Assembly: GCF_040115645.1 (NCBI RefSeq)
Contig: NC_089562.1
Location: 3,162,001-3,226,000 of the forward strand
Length of the DNA stretch: 64,000 bases
Source: Euwallacea fornicatus
Lineage: Eukaryota; Arthropoda; Insecta; Coleoptera; Curculionidae
Direction of reading: 5' to 3'
The notes below the pieces were generated by a model. The model made no database searches. It was given only the letters and a program-made list of their open reading frames with translations, and had not been told where the DNA came from. Shown here one piece after another: positions 47,121-59,592 of the stretch. The translations under genes and the position numbers were made by a program. The number at the start of each line of letters is the position of its first letter. Position 1 is the first letter of the stretch.

Positions 47121-50100
47121 TTAATAGATATCGCTAAAGGTAAGATTTTGCGAATTCTGATTATGCAAATGATGGTGCAAATCATCCAAGCTTTGATGCG
47201 AAATGGAGCTGTCAATGATGGTAGATCCACCAGGAGATCCATTGGGACCGCTCGACTGAATGTTGTTGTTATTGTTGCCCTGCGAACCTTCCTGCCTCAT
47301 TAGATTCCTGCGCCATTTAGCCCTGGCATTTTGGAACCAGACCTAGACAAAACAATCTAGTCGACAACTCTCAATTATTAATTCGGTAATTTACCTGAAG
47401 AACCCTCTTGGAGAGGCCAGTTTTCTGAGCCAGTTGCTTCAGATCTTTGGCGTCTGGATTTTGGTTGATGGCGAAGTAGGTTTTCATGGTGCGCAGCTGG
47501 TGATGCTTGAACGAGGTTCTCATTCTTAGATAAAAAACTGTTATGTATTTATCTTAGTAAATGAGAAAATGTTTTTTACCTCTTGGTTCTCTGCGAGTGG
47601 TGTCCGTTACTTGAGGCCGGAGAGGTCACTGACGAGTCATACGAAAGCGACTCCATTGAGGAAGATAAATCACCTTGATGGAGCATTTCTGAAAAATTTA
47701 GCAAGCGCATAAAAGTCTGAGCACATGATATGTAAAATTAAAGCCAAAAATAAAACATTTAAAGCCCGGAATTAATGATATTTGCTGAAAATCCCAGCAG
47801 TCGCTCGAGGGCCCTTCAGCCCACTGGCGAAGGCTTATCCCTTCAAGTGGACCGTACATCGTTGTCTATTTTTCCATATCTGATAGACGTGTTTAAGTGG
47901 TAAACACACACTGGCGCCCTTATGTGCTTGGGTATCTTCGATATTGATCGATGCTCACTTCAATAATATTACCGCAAATTATGGTTAAAACCCCTGAAGA
48001 GGTCTTGTAAAATACAAACACAAGCTGACGCTCTTTATCTAAATACTAGAAATAGTTCGTTTAAAAGGTGACACGTCCATTCTAATATAAGATAAAGCGG
48101 TAGCCTGTCCGAGTGACTTCAAATGACAGGTGCTGCCGGACATACATATATACAAAACGGTTTTTGGTTATTGCTGCCTCGATTTTATTTTCCCATTATC
48201 TCAACTATTTTATCTAACGTAGATGGAAACGGAAGAATTATGGGGCTTTTAATAGTAATGGTCGACGGACTTTGTTAGCTCTGGGAAGGTGCCGGAATTC
48301 AGATTTTTTAATTTGTTCTAGTGTTTAAACAGAATTAACAACTCCACGTTATAAATTTCCATTTGGTTAAATATTTAAATAAAGCGAACTGGTACTGGGA
48401 TATTACTCTTAATTTCTGTACACAAAAACTTCATCGGTTTATTACTCGCAAAGTAAGATTTTAGCTTACTGCATTTGGACAGCTCGTGAAAGTGTTAAGA
48501 CACTAAGCACGCCATTGGTTTTTAGAAAGATTTACTGATCAAAACGTCGAGCCCCTGGTTTTCATGAAAACTGGAATTAAAAATAAATGCAATTTTGTTT
48601 ATTAAGTGTTGAAAGTTGTTTCTGTATCGATCGAAACAGGTAGTTTAACTCATTCAAAGCAGGGGCATATTGGAAAATGACGAGAAAAATGGTATGAAAA
48701 ATTTAGTTGCTTTTGCAGGAAATTTACCAAAAACCACAATTTTTCCTGAACTTCTTCTGTACATTTCTCATTTATGTAACTTTAAATTTAGACGACTTAA
48801 GTATTTTTCATCAAGTCGATATTTAAGGAAACTGGCTAAAAGTCTGTTAAGACACGACTAAAAATTTCTAACTTTTTCTACAGTTGTGCTTTATGTGACT
48901 GTAAATTTCAATGGGGCAGATATATTTTTCCCAACTTGCGAATTTTTCAATAAAACCATTCAAAATATCATTCGAATTTTGAGTGATGTAATTCAGACTA
49001 GAAAAATATCGCTCGGCACGGAAATCCGGGCAATCCCAGAGTATTTCTTCTAGCTTCTCTTATAGCGCCTTTATACGTGTTTTAAAACCCAATGATGTAG
49101 GTGTTTTGTTTTATTACTGTTATATAATGTATACAAGGTCTTTCAAAAGTCCCGGAACGGTCATTGACGGGGTGTCTCTAAAAATTCTGTACAAAATCCT
49201 AACACACATTTCTGAGGCGAAAACATGCCGATTTAACCCAATTTGGCCCGATTCAAAAGCGGGCGAGTTTAACTTTAATAAAAACATGGAAATTTAAAAA
49301 ACGATTACGAATTGAAGGCTAATCGAATGTTTTTATTTTTTTCTTTTCAACTGGACGAATATACAGGCAGTTTAAAGTTATTTTCAAGACATGCGCCAAA
49401 CATCACCTTGCAAATATGTTGATAAGGGATGCCTGCAGAGACTTGCACCAAGATAGCTTTTTTTTTCATAAAACAGGTAGGAAAACACGAATTTAGTCAT
49501 AAATAAATTTTATGCCCTTGGGATAGAAACAATTATGCTCGTTTAAAAAGGGCTGACAGCCCCATTAGCGCTGACAGAGCTTTCTACAGGTGTATCGCAA
49601 ACTGTAGGCGGATTCTGACTTCTTGCCCCTTACAACTTTCAGATGGGACGTTTTAGATAGATAGTAACATTGCAAATGAAGTAATCAATTTTTTTCTTTT
49701 TTTAAACTTCACTTTGATGTCTCGTGCCTCGAAAACCGTCCACTTTTGGGCTAAGATAAATTGAACTAAATCGTCATGTTTACTTTCCAGAAATCTGTAA
49801 TAGAATTTTATGCAGGCTTTTCGGAGACACCCTGTATATGAGCATCCAGTATTTCAGGAGCGGTTTTAGTAAAGATTACTAAATATTCTGCAAAGCGGTT
49901 ATATGTGATGCTCATTTCAGTACTGATAACGAATGGCAGGGGCATCAATTTTACGGGAACTGAGTGCAACTCTATATTTCTTGAGCTAAAAATGCGTTTG
50001 CAAATGAGTATTTAAATAGCATTTTCTAGATGTAGATTTCGTGAACAATTTGGCAATGTTGATCACACAGGTACCTATGCATTCCCGTCAGAAGCTGCAT

Positions 50101-53100
50101 AATGACTAAAAAAAACAAATGCCAAACGCGACGTTGCCATTTTCTGCACAACCACAATGGTAGATTTATTAGGTGTTTCTGCACGATTTCGCAGAATAAT
50201 TAATGGAGATTTGTGTGTGTCTTCGGGTCTCTTAACTACTTCCTAATTTCATCTAATCGGCCCGTCTGCCATTTTGCCTTTCCTCACCCTCCTTTCAAGC
50301 CAGTACTTAGACTGATTAATTAGGTAGTCGTCCGAGATCTCTATAGGTCATGTACACACAGCTTTAGATCCCCATTTATAAAAAAAAAAGCTGAGGTGGT
50401 GACGATTTTCGATTCTCATTTCGAATGCATCGATTTGTTTAAATTTATTGTCGGCACTTTAAGAGCAGAATCGGGCTCCCAGAACCCGGACCAACAAGAA
50501 CCAACTTTAAGGATTTTATTTTTTAATTCTGTTCACGACTAAGGCAGCGTTGCCATTTCAAAGGTGCCCTTAGGTTAAACCTCATTCCTGCCATCTAGGA
50601 AACCCTTTTAGGAGACGGTGCTGCGTAGATTTTCTGTGCTTAATTGAAAGTGAGGCGTAGGTCGTTAATGTGAGTAATTAATTGAGCTTTGACGAAAATA
50701 AGACAATTTGGCAACTACGTAATGGTTGGCTAACCCGAGTATCGATCCTATATCGACTTGTAATTTATTGGGTCGTTGGTTCGGTGGGTGGCCAAACCGA
50801 AACAGTTGACAGTTGAAAAGTGTCCTTAGATCCTTATTGGATAAGTCCCATCCGGTAGCCCATTGGTTAAAAACGTTATGGCCGCTCAGGAATTTCTGTT
50901 AAGGTAGACCTATCGTCGGCTACGATAATCATTTATGTACTAGTGACATCTGCGGTCAATTAGACGAAATTTTCGAATGTATCTTAGAAACGGTGAGAGG
51001 AATTGTTCGGAATCGATTGAGCGCGGCCCCAATACGTAAACATATCATGACATGTCCATAATAATACCGAAAGTGCACAATACGTAGTTTTGTTGTTGAG
51101 GACCGTACGTACAAAAAAGGCACGAAACAATGAGCGAAACAAACGTAGAAAATATATTGTATTTGCTCATTAGAAGAAAAACGTCGGGACAATACTAAGA
51201 GGTACAATGCCATTGTTTACAAATGCACTGCTTCACTTTTGTAACAAGGTATCGAAAGCGGACGTATATGGACAACCGTGTGAGTGTGTTGTGAATTAAG
51301 GTGGTGAAGGGAGGAAGGGTGAACGCGATCATTGGGGTTGGAAATTCGAGGGTTTTGCTTGTCTGCACTCCTCCAGTGGCTTGGATGCTTTGTTTTCTAT
51401 CCATTCTCGATAACAATGAACGGACCTTTAGGGCAGAAGCAGAAACTATTCTTTTATTATGTATAATATTGTAGATATGTTGCCTAAAACGTTTTCAACA
51501 TCGCAATTTTAGGCAATTTCGAAAATACCAACGATCTAAGAAAAGCCAACTGAATGTGGAAAGAACGACGGAACAACGATGAAGATGAGCTTAATCGAAG
51601 TTCTGCTTATCTTGAGTACGCAAAAATCTCGGGAAATGATTTTCTTAGGTCATGCCGACTTAACGTACGGTAAATTTGATACTGATGAGATAGTCCTTCC
51701 CGATCATGCTGGATATTGTAACTTGGGTCCCGATATTGTTGACCAATGAGCGAAGTAAGACTTTCTCAATCGACACAAGACTAGAGGCTAAATACAGGGG
51801 CACTTCCGAGACAGTCAACCGATGAAGACAATATCTCGTCTCAGAATTTATGAATTTCTAAGAGATTGCTGAGTTTTAATTCGCCAATGAAAACATCCGA
51901 AAAATTGAAAAATCGAGGAACGTTACCAACTTTAAGGCGCGTCCAACGAGAATCGATCAATTGAAACAACTCGTTTTAACTTTGTCTCAAGATCTCTAAC
52001 AAATTCTTCAATTTTCGGTACGCTACTGAAAAGCACCATTTAACGTCGACTGAGTTGATCAGAGAATTCGAAAAATTGAAGTTCTTCGGCGATTTTTGAA
52101 AAATTTCTAATACAGCTCTTAAATGCGGACGGTAAAGCTGCTTTGTCGCACACATTGCCGCAGGCTGCTAGGCAAATGATAACAACTAAACCATCTTTAC
52201 CTACCTAAAGTAGCAGCTGCCATCCTCATACCCACAGGAATATCACCACAGGACGAGTCATCAACGGCAGGTTTCCTCTTCCTGGGCCTCCCTTTGTGAC
52301 TTTGAGGTGGAGTGTTGGGGGGGTAATATCCTGGAGATTCACCCCCTGAGTAAATGGGTGTGTCGTGAGGGTCGAAGGAGTCCATGATTTCGTAATGGGG
52401 CCTGTTGGTTGGAGCTTTAGCCATAGAATTTTTTTTTTCAAAGATGGAAATTACCTGCAGTATATCACTCCGTCCCTCAAACCGAAATGGTCGCCCTTGG
52501 AGAGAGGTATTTGACAGAGGTTACAGGAAAAACAGTTTAGGTGATAAACCAAATCTCTGGCCCTCATTACTAGCTCGTTGGCAGATATGCCTGTTTGACA
52601 TTTGCCGCACCTTGTTACCGCAAACATCCTGTAAAATCAAGGTTTCGGAATGAAAAATGTAGAAATCCTTTCTTGTTTTAATTGAAAAACATATCTAGCT
52701 GCCTGAAGCCTATTATTATTATTAAGCCGATCAAAACTTATTAAGAACTTCATTAATGAAGCATTTTTTGCGGGGATTATGAGGGATTTGTATGCGTGCA
52801 GTTGCACGTTGCAGCCGGCCTACGAAATTACATAATCTGACACAATTAAGTACACATTTTTCTCAATTTTTTGTAATTATTACTGCGGATATACGTACTC
52901 GTTAAATATAGTTTTTCTGTTGAGTCCGATAAGCTGCCATCAACAGGGACGTAATAAAAACAAATTGAAGAACTGCCTGCTTGTCTGGGATACGCTGTTT
53001 GCAACTTGCAAGTACCCTTATAAATTGCTGATTAATTACACTGTTTTAGAATGTATTGGGAATAAATGAGGCAATTAAACATGTGCCATCAGGTGAGGGT

Positions 53101-56100
53101 TAACCAGGGGTTTTGGAGCTCGTTTTACTCGACCTGGAAAGGGGGCAATTAAAAAAAACGCCTTATGGATCAATCCATTTTCCCGCAACATTGATTGCAT
53201 TCGCTTTATATGCTCTTCGTCTAAATCTAAATATATCCTGCTTCACCACCTTTTTTTTTTTTCGTGGATGGGAAATATATGGCCGCATTATAATTCCGTG
53301 GAGTGAAGACAAGGACCATAATTCTCACAAAGATAAAAACCAGATCTGCGTATGAGGCCCATAAATTTGGCCCGTCCTAATTAATTGAAACCTTCGGATC
53401 TACCAAAATCGGATGTCTTAGAGGAAAAAGAAAAACAAATAAATTGGGCGAAAGGAGGGCCGGAATGCCATCGGGTGCAAAAATTCGGGAGACAGCCAAT
53501 TAGTAGAAATTGATATTCATTGTTACCGAAATTCCTTTGCAAATCACTAATTCTGAGATATCGAACAAAAAAAACTGGATGTCTGCTTTGACGTCGGGCT
53601 TAATGTAAGGCCAAAGTTCGCATTCAGACAGTTTCTGTGAACAAAAGATATTGATTTTTCTAGCAAGTAGTTTAGAAATCGTGGGTAATTTTGAACTGGG
53701 AACTGTAACAGTCTCGAAAATGTTTGTCCCAATGTTGAGACTTTGAAAATGAAGCAGAAGGCCCGTAAACGCCTACATAGGCGTACTTGGAAAATGACGC
53801 CGAAAATTGAATCGAATCGAAAAATATAACCAAAACTGCACTAAAAGTTAAGAGGAAAACTACAATATTTAACGTTTGCTCGTTTCAAAGGATAAAATTT
53901 CAAATTATTTGTAGTTGCTCAAAATACTAATGCTTCTATAAATACGAAGAACCGAAAAACCCTCGAACGAAATTGAAAACTCATTGGAAAACTCAATAAA
54001 AACCCACAGTCAAGTGCTAACTCTCCCAGAAATCCCTGGAGATAAAACTACGCTTATAAATAAGCTGTTAGACCCTAAAGTCGGCATCCCACGCGACATC
54101 CGCGCGATAGGCTCGACATCTACGGCAGCCTTCGGAGGTTTTTGAACCACCTCCTGGAAAGACGTTGAATAATACAGAAAAAAGTTCACTGATAAGCGGT
54201 TTCCGGGACGATTTAAAGTGAGTTTCTGGGACGGCTCAATGTGAGTTTCGGGTTAAAACTGAGATCTCTGGGTTACCAGCAGGCAAGGGCGCGGTCTACG
54301 TTTTATTAGAGCTGATCCATGTTTTATCAGCGTGTAGAGTAGGCCAACTTAGGTCGGCGCGGAAAGAATTGCAAGATCTCTCCACCTAGATGTTTAGGAA
54401 GTAAGGAAGAAAATATTTTTTAAGCTAAAAAATCGAAACATTTGGAAGAAAGCTGCGTAAAATCTTTCAAGAAGAAGTTAAATGCTCAAAAGTAACCACC
54501 AGCCGTGACATTTCAAATTGAAGCCCAAGCGTTCGGAAGAGTACTCCGTGAGCTTTTAAGGCTGGCAATCCACGACGTGCGAGCTTCGCCGGTTCGTGGG
54601 ATCCCTGCTCAATGTGCACCCAGTAATTGCACAGTTCGACAGAAACCGTGGGAGCGTGTCCAAAATTGCGGAAAGCGCAAAATAGAAGAATCACTACACA
54701 AACCGAGTCAGTTGTGGAACTGTGAGCGATGCTGTTCCCAATAGCTCAAGAAAATTGCCGTCTATAACGTCGATTATGAGAAGAGCTTTAATGCTTTCCT
54801 ATCAATCGATCAAATATTTGTCATGCCCTGAAGGTCCCGAAGATGTGTTTATCCTCATTACGTTTACACGCCTCACTGTATGTAAACACAAATTTTCTTA
54901 AACAAGTACCTACGTACTTCCGCCTTATAAAACAGTTCTGATATAACGTTGTGATAAGCAAAATCACCGGTTATATGAACTGACAAGCATATCAACCCAC
55001 ACAAAGTTAGTCAGTCACAAGTCGGACGCAGATGCGTGTTTCCCACAAATTTGTTTTCATTTGCGACGGAATGAATAACTACGATATGAAACGTTGTCGT
55101 GTGTGTTAGCTTTAACTTCGATGAAGCCTTGATACCCGGCTGTAGTTAATTTTAACAGACAGGTTTTTGCTTGAGTTGAAGTTAAAAAAAAACAAAAAAA
55201 TTGCTCATTCACCCACTAAAGCATAAAACAAAAGTAATGAGGAACTCGTGGGCACACATCGGAGGCAGCAGATGCACATTCCCACAACTGAGAAGAACAT
55301 AAAGCAGCGCAGATGCAATAAAAGCCCCAAAGAAATGGGATATTCTCAAAATAGTCCAATTAATTTGACAATAGTAACGTTTTTGGTTTTGTTTTTGTTT
55401 GTGGAACGCCACCGGAATTTTAATAGGAAAGAATGTCCGGCCTCATTATTTCGTTATGTAACCCAAAGGGAGAGGTAACTAATTCCGCTTAAATAATTTA
55501 TTTGAATCGGGCCCTGCCAAATGGTGATGGTGTCATTTCACTGAAGGGTTTTTGAAGATTTATCGATCGTATCAGGAGAATTATCAGATAACATGCAGTT
55601 GTACGTTTATTCTCGGAAATGCCATCTTTAGAGGAACGTTACGCAACGAAGAACGTAGAAATAATAAATTTTCTCACGAAAATACGTTGAGCAAATTATC
55701 AAATAAGTGTCCTTCAAAACGTACACCTGCGAAAAATGCCGATGAATGCGTCGACATATTGGAAAATAACCTTCAACTACTGCAGATACTGCAGTACTCC
55801 TCCGATTTCAGTTACCTCAAGTTCCAATTTTTTTTCGATTAAAGCTAGATGCTTAGGGGCTACCCCCCGTGGAAGATCATGCGCTTTCCTTTCATTTTTT
55901 GACCTCCGTGAAGCATTCAAAATTTGAATAATTCTGCCTGGCTCCGACCACCACTTCAGGATATGTTCAAATTATGAAAAACAAAAAATGCGAGAAGATG
56001 GATAAACTGCAGAAAGCGGTAACCATTCGCTCTTGGGGTTTACCACAGAAAAAAATCCATCAGAAAACAGGGGCGGGCCAGAAAGGCCAAAAAGAAGGCA

Positions 56101-56658
56101 ACGTTCTGATTTTTCCAGGGTTTTCTTATTTTCGTGAAAGATCCTCTAAATGCTATTGGCGCCACAATTTGGGGGATTGCAAATATTCCAAATACTTCAA
56201 AACGTCGGATAACAATTTTGACTTGAATACCAAGAGCGAATGTCGCCCAAGAGGCTGACAAACTGAAAAAGAATGGTCCTTTTTTATCCCTAAATAACGT
56301 CTAAATGCAATGTGGTAATATGGAAAGTATTCACGTGACAGTTTCCCCTCGTTCCACATTCGGCGTCAAAAGCCACTTACCTGTAATAATCTTCTTTACA
56401 ATAAATATTCCCATCCCTCGCGAAACAAGTCAACTCAGAGTCCAAGGGTAGTTTACATTCACTACACTTAAGACAACAGGCGTGCCACTGCCTATCCACT
56501 GCTAATAGGTAGTAGCGGTCTTGTATCCTGCCCCCGCAGCCTGCACACGAAGAAGCCTCCCCCAAAGAAGATCCCCCCATGCTGGAGCACGGGGAGGTGG
56601 GTCCATGGTCGATGGACTCCCGATCTTTCAGCATACTATCGGCGATCGGATTGAAAAT
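47121..56658 (-). CDS. ap: Apterous/Lhx2/9-type LIM-homeobox factor (5' end missing)
   Basis: Exons in transcript order: 56658-56381, 52628-52455, 52401-52205, 47688-47580, 47524-47395 and 47342-47121. They encode 369 residues plus the stop. The first has LIM1 (CAGCGGRIQDRYYLLAVDRQW, ending KEDYYR). The second has LIM2 (RCGKCQTGISANELVMRARD, then FSCNLCQIPLSKGDHFGLRD). The third contains an AT-hook-like GRPRKRKP. Exons 4-6 hold the homeodomain (MRTSFKHHQLRTMKTYF, NPDAKDLKQLAQKTGL, VWFQNARAKWRRNL) and a Gln/Asn/His-rich tail. This is the apterous/Lhx2/9 class, a nuclear selector for dorsal wing identity and neurons. Beetles carry two apterous paralogues; which one this is cannot be decided here. 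The first exon begins at an acceptor (TTTTGCAG) inside frame, so a 5' exon upstream of 56658 is likely; alternatively translation starts at the ATG just inside the exon (SMLKDRE). Confidence 0.92.
47689..52204. other. Apterous intron 3, 4.5 kb
   Basis: Large intron between the linker exon and the homeodomain exons. It holds the long-inverted-repeat element near 49165-49848. The remaining stretches have no coding exon; developmental enhancers are common in such introns, but none can be read directly. Confidence 0.4.
49165..49848. mobile_element. Non-autonomous element with about 150-bp inverted repeats
   Basis: GGGGTGTCTCTAAAAATTCT near 49171 is matched, inverted, by the end at about 49833-49845 (GAGACACCCTGT). 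Similarity extends inward: AAAAT-x-CT, ATTTCTG, AAACATG-x-CGATTTA and AGTTTAAAAAA blocks recur in order on the reverse complement of 49690-49845. A further CAAGGTCTTTCAAAAGTCC just left (49133) could be a second terminal repeat. No transposase is present. Confidence 0.65.
52629..56380. other. Apterous intron between LIM1 and LIM2 exons
   Basis: 3.75 kb with no coding exon in frame and no repeat that I could confirm. Short ORFs here (for example 54467-54744 on both strands) look like chance. Confidence 0.4.
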
Positions 56659-59592
56659 CTGCAAAAGAAACATTGAAGTACTTGATGCGCCCGACATTAA
56701 ATGCAGACTAACAGAGCTCCTATTTTCTTTGGTTTTAGGAAGGAAGTTGGTGCGCGTAAGTCTATAAAAATGCGACGAATTAATTGATCAGTATAATCGT
56801 CGGATAATGATGGTTTTAACGAATCGTAATGTTGGGTGAAATTACGACCTTAAACGGCTAGAAACGGTCTGCTGGTGTAGGTCTACTTCCGACTTTGGCG
56901 CCCGCTTTTCGGCTAGACGACACGGTAGTCGTTTCATACTTAGTACGGTTAGGAAATTTTGTAATTGTTTCATTACAACAGGATTTTGTTAACTTTCATC
57001 TGCCCTTATGCATTTGCAACCCATGGCATTGTATCTCTAATAAAGATCCGTCACCCAGCAAGAATCTAAAAATAGGATCATGCGAGAGTCTCAGCAAACC
57101 CTCTCAAGTTTACTGCACATTTATGAGAACCCTCAGAAATTTCATATTTAGAACTGATAATTTCGAATATAAAGGATTTATATAAGGAGATAGAACTGTC
57201 TGATGAACGTCGAAACATCCCCTGCAGGATTTAGGGGAATCCCTCGCGATACTAATTGGGACGTGAGTACTCTTGGAAATTCTCGAATCGAGATTCAAAA
57301 ATGTTCTGTTTAATTTCAAACACCTTCACGTGGGTTAAATTTTTTTGAAGGATTTAGTTGTGCTGCAATTACTCAAAAATATTCTATCAGAGGTATTTTT
57401 TTTTTTTTAATCAATGAAATATGGAAAAACGTTCAGAGTTTCGAATTCCAGAGAGGGACTCTTGAAACTTTTGTAACCTCGGCAAGTAAAATTATTCTTT
57501 CTTTCCTTCTTGCTAACTTTAACAATTTTGCTTTAAAACACACTGAGTAACCTAGAAAGCTCTCGAGATTATGGAAATGATCTTCAAAATCTTGCGCAAT
57601 TTTCAAAGGCTTGAATTCATTATAATTTCGAGCTTAAAAGCCTGAAAATTGCTTCAAAAGTTCAGGCCCCAAAAAAACGAAAAAAATCGCTTCCTTTAAC
57701 CGTGAGTAAAATCTTAATTTCATTGAAGTCTGAAAGGCCAAGGGCGTCCCTAAAAGGATAATAATTGGCAGAGGAGTTTTTTTGTAATTTTTTACATTTT
57801 GCTACGCCTTTGAAACTGGAAAATTGAAGTTGGTCGAATGAAAAATGAAAAAGTTGTCCGAAACTTAATTTGATTTGAAAATCAAAAACCAGGGACGTCT
57901 TTACAAGGGGATTGCCCAATGAAATTATCCCTCTACAGCTGTTTTCGCATGTTTTAAAATATTTATGAAATTCTGGGTTTGTTCGCAGCTGGCTTAAATT
58001 AATATGGACATCAATAGCCATGGGCTTTTCTAGAAGAAATGACAAGTTGGATCAATGAACTTTAATTGTGTTTTTTTGCGTTTTTCTGTTTCACTGAAAA
58101 TGTAGATTCAGAACTGATGAAATAAAAGCAATTCGTTCTAGTTCGATGCTTATTGGTGGTTAATTATTGAATCTTATTCAATCAAGAAGTTAATAATCTT
58201 GTTCAATCGTGGAAACTATTTTTTGGCCTGGAAACGTTGTCCACACACGTTATTGTGCATCTTTATCAAAATATTTCATGTGAATAAAAACATACGAAGA
58301 CCGTGTTAGAATGATGTTCTTCTGGAGTTTTGCACTCTTTAGACTACTGAGGGAAATTCGCTTAAACTACTATATTTAGTTTCCCACATGCGGAGCATCA
58401 TAGAGTACCTACGCGCAGGTAGTGAAGAGTGGTCAATGGAAATGGAACCATTGTCTGCATATCTTACTGATTGATTCACTATCGGCATCACCACGATAAT
58501 AGTGCCACATTCAAAAAGTTGGATTGTATGCCGAGAAATTCCATGTTACACACGGAATGTAAAGTGCAACTTCCAATTACTTTTCCAAGAATTCCGCGCG
58601 ATCAATAAATCCTCACCCATTTTCATTGAAGTCAACACGGAATTAATTGGTACATGATGGCGGGCATTGTCTTCAGTCAATAAATTTTATCGAAAGACCA
58701 ATTACAATTAACAATTAGCAAATTGACCTGGGAGTAATTTATATACGAGACCGCGGGCGTCGATCGTACACCTTAAGTGCCAGTTTTGCATAAACCATGC
58801 TAGTTATAGAATAACAACAATTATGTCATTATTAGCACAAATACGTCAGATATTAGAAATTTGATGCTGATCAGAGCTTGAATTAAATTATTCAATTTTT
58901 TTGTATGATGGATTGAGCAATTTTCAATTACGTCGAATTTCCTGTACACTTTCACACATACTTCACCTGCAAATTGGGCCTTGAATTGAATTTTCATTCG
59001 CATGTTTTACATTATATTGGATAAAAACTTCGTTAATAATTATTTTCTGTGATAACTCGAAAGTTATTGTATCTTCAAAAAAGTTCCAGGTTGGAGCTAC
59101 GTATATTATAATATATAAGGTGTATTAAAGCTAATCAAAGGAAATAATAACAGGAAGCCATAGATCTGTGTCAAGAATACTTCATTGGGAATGATCGATT
59201 GTCATTTTCAGTGATTTATTCAATTATTTAGTAATGAGCGGTAACCTACAATATATCATAAATGAGCAAAAATAAGTTGTTTCAAAATTCCATGTTACAA
59301 AGTATCTACGAGTAGCAGTAATGAGAAGAGTGTTAGAGGTTTTGTTAAGTGTTGTAAATGCGCATACAACGAGTTAATTAAGTTATATTGCTAACGTTTC
59401 GGTTTAACGCCAAATTTTCAAATTCAAAATTAATTGATCTTTTACCGTTTCCAAGATCCCAATGATCATCCTTTACAGATCGCAGACATTACCAGGGCGC
59501 ATCCACCATCATGTCCCGAAGTTCATCTGAAGAATTTTTTATACGAAACTTAGACTCTCAATGCATTGTTATTTTATATTAAATTGCATTTT

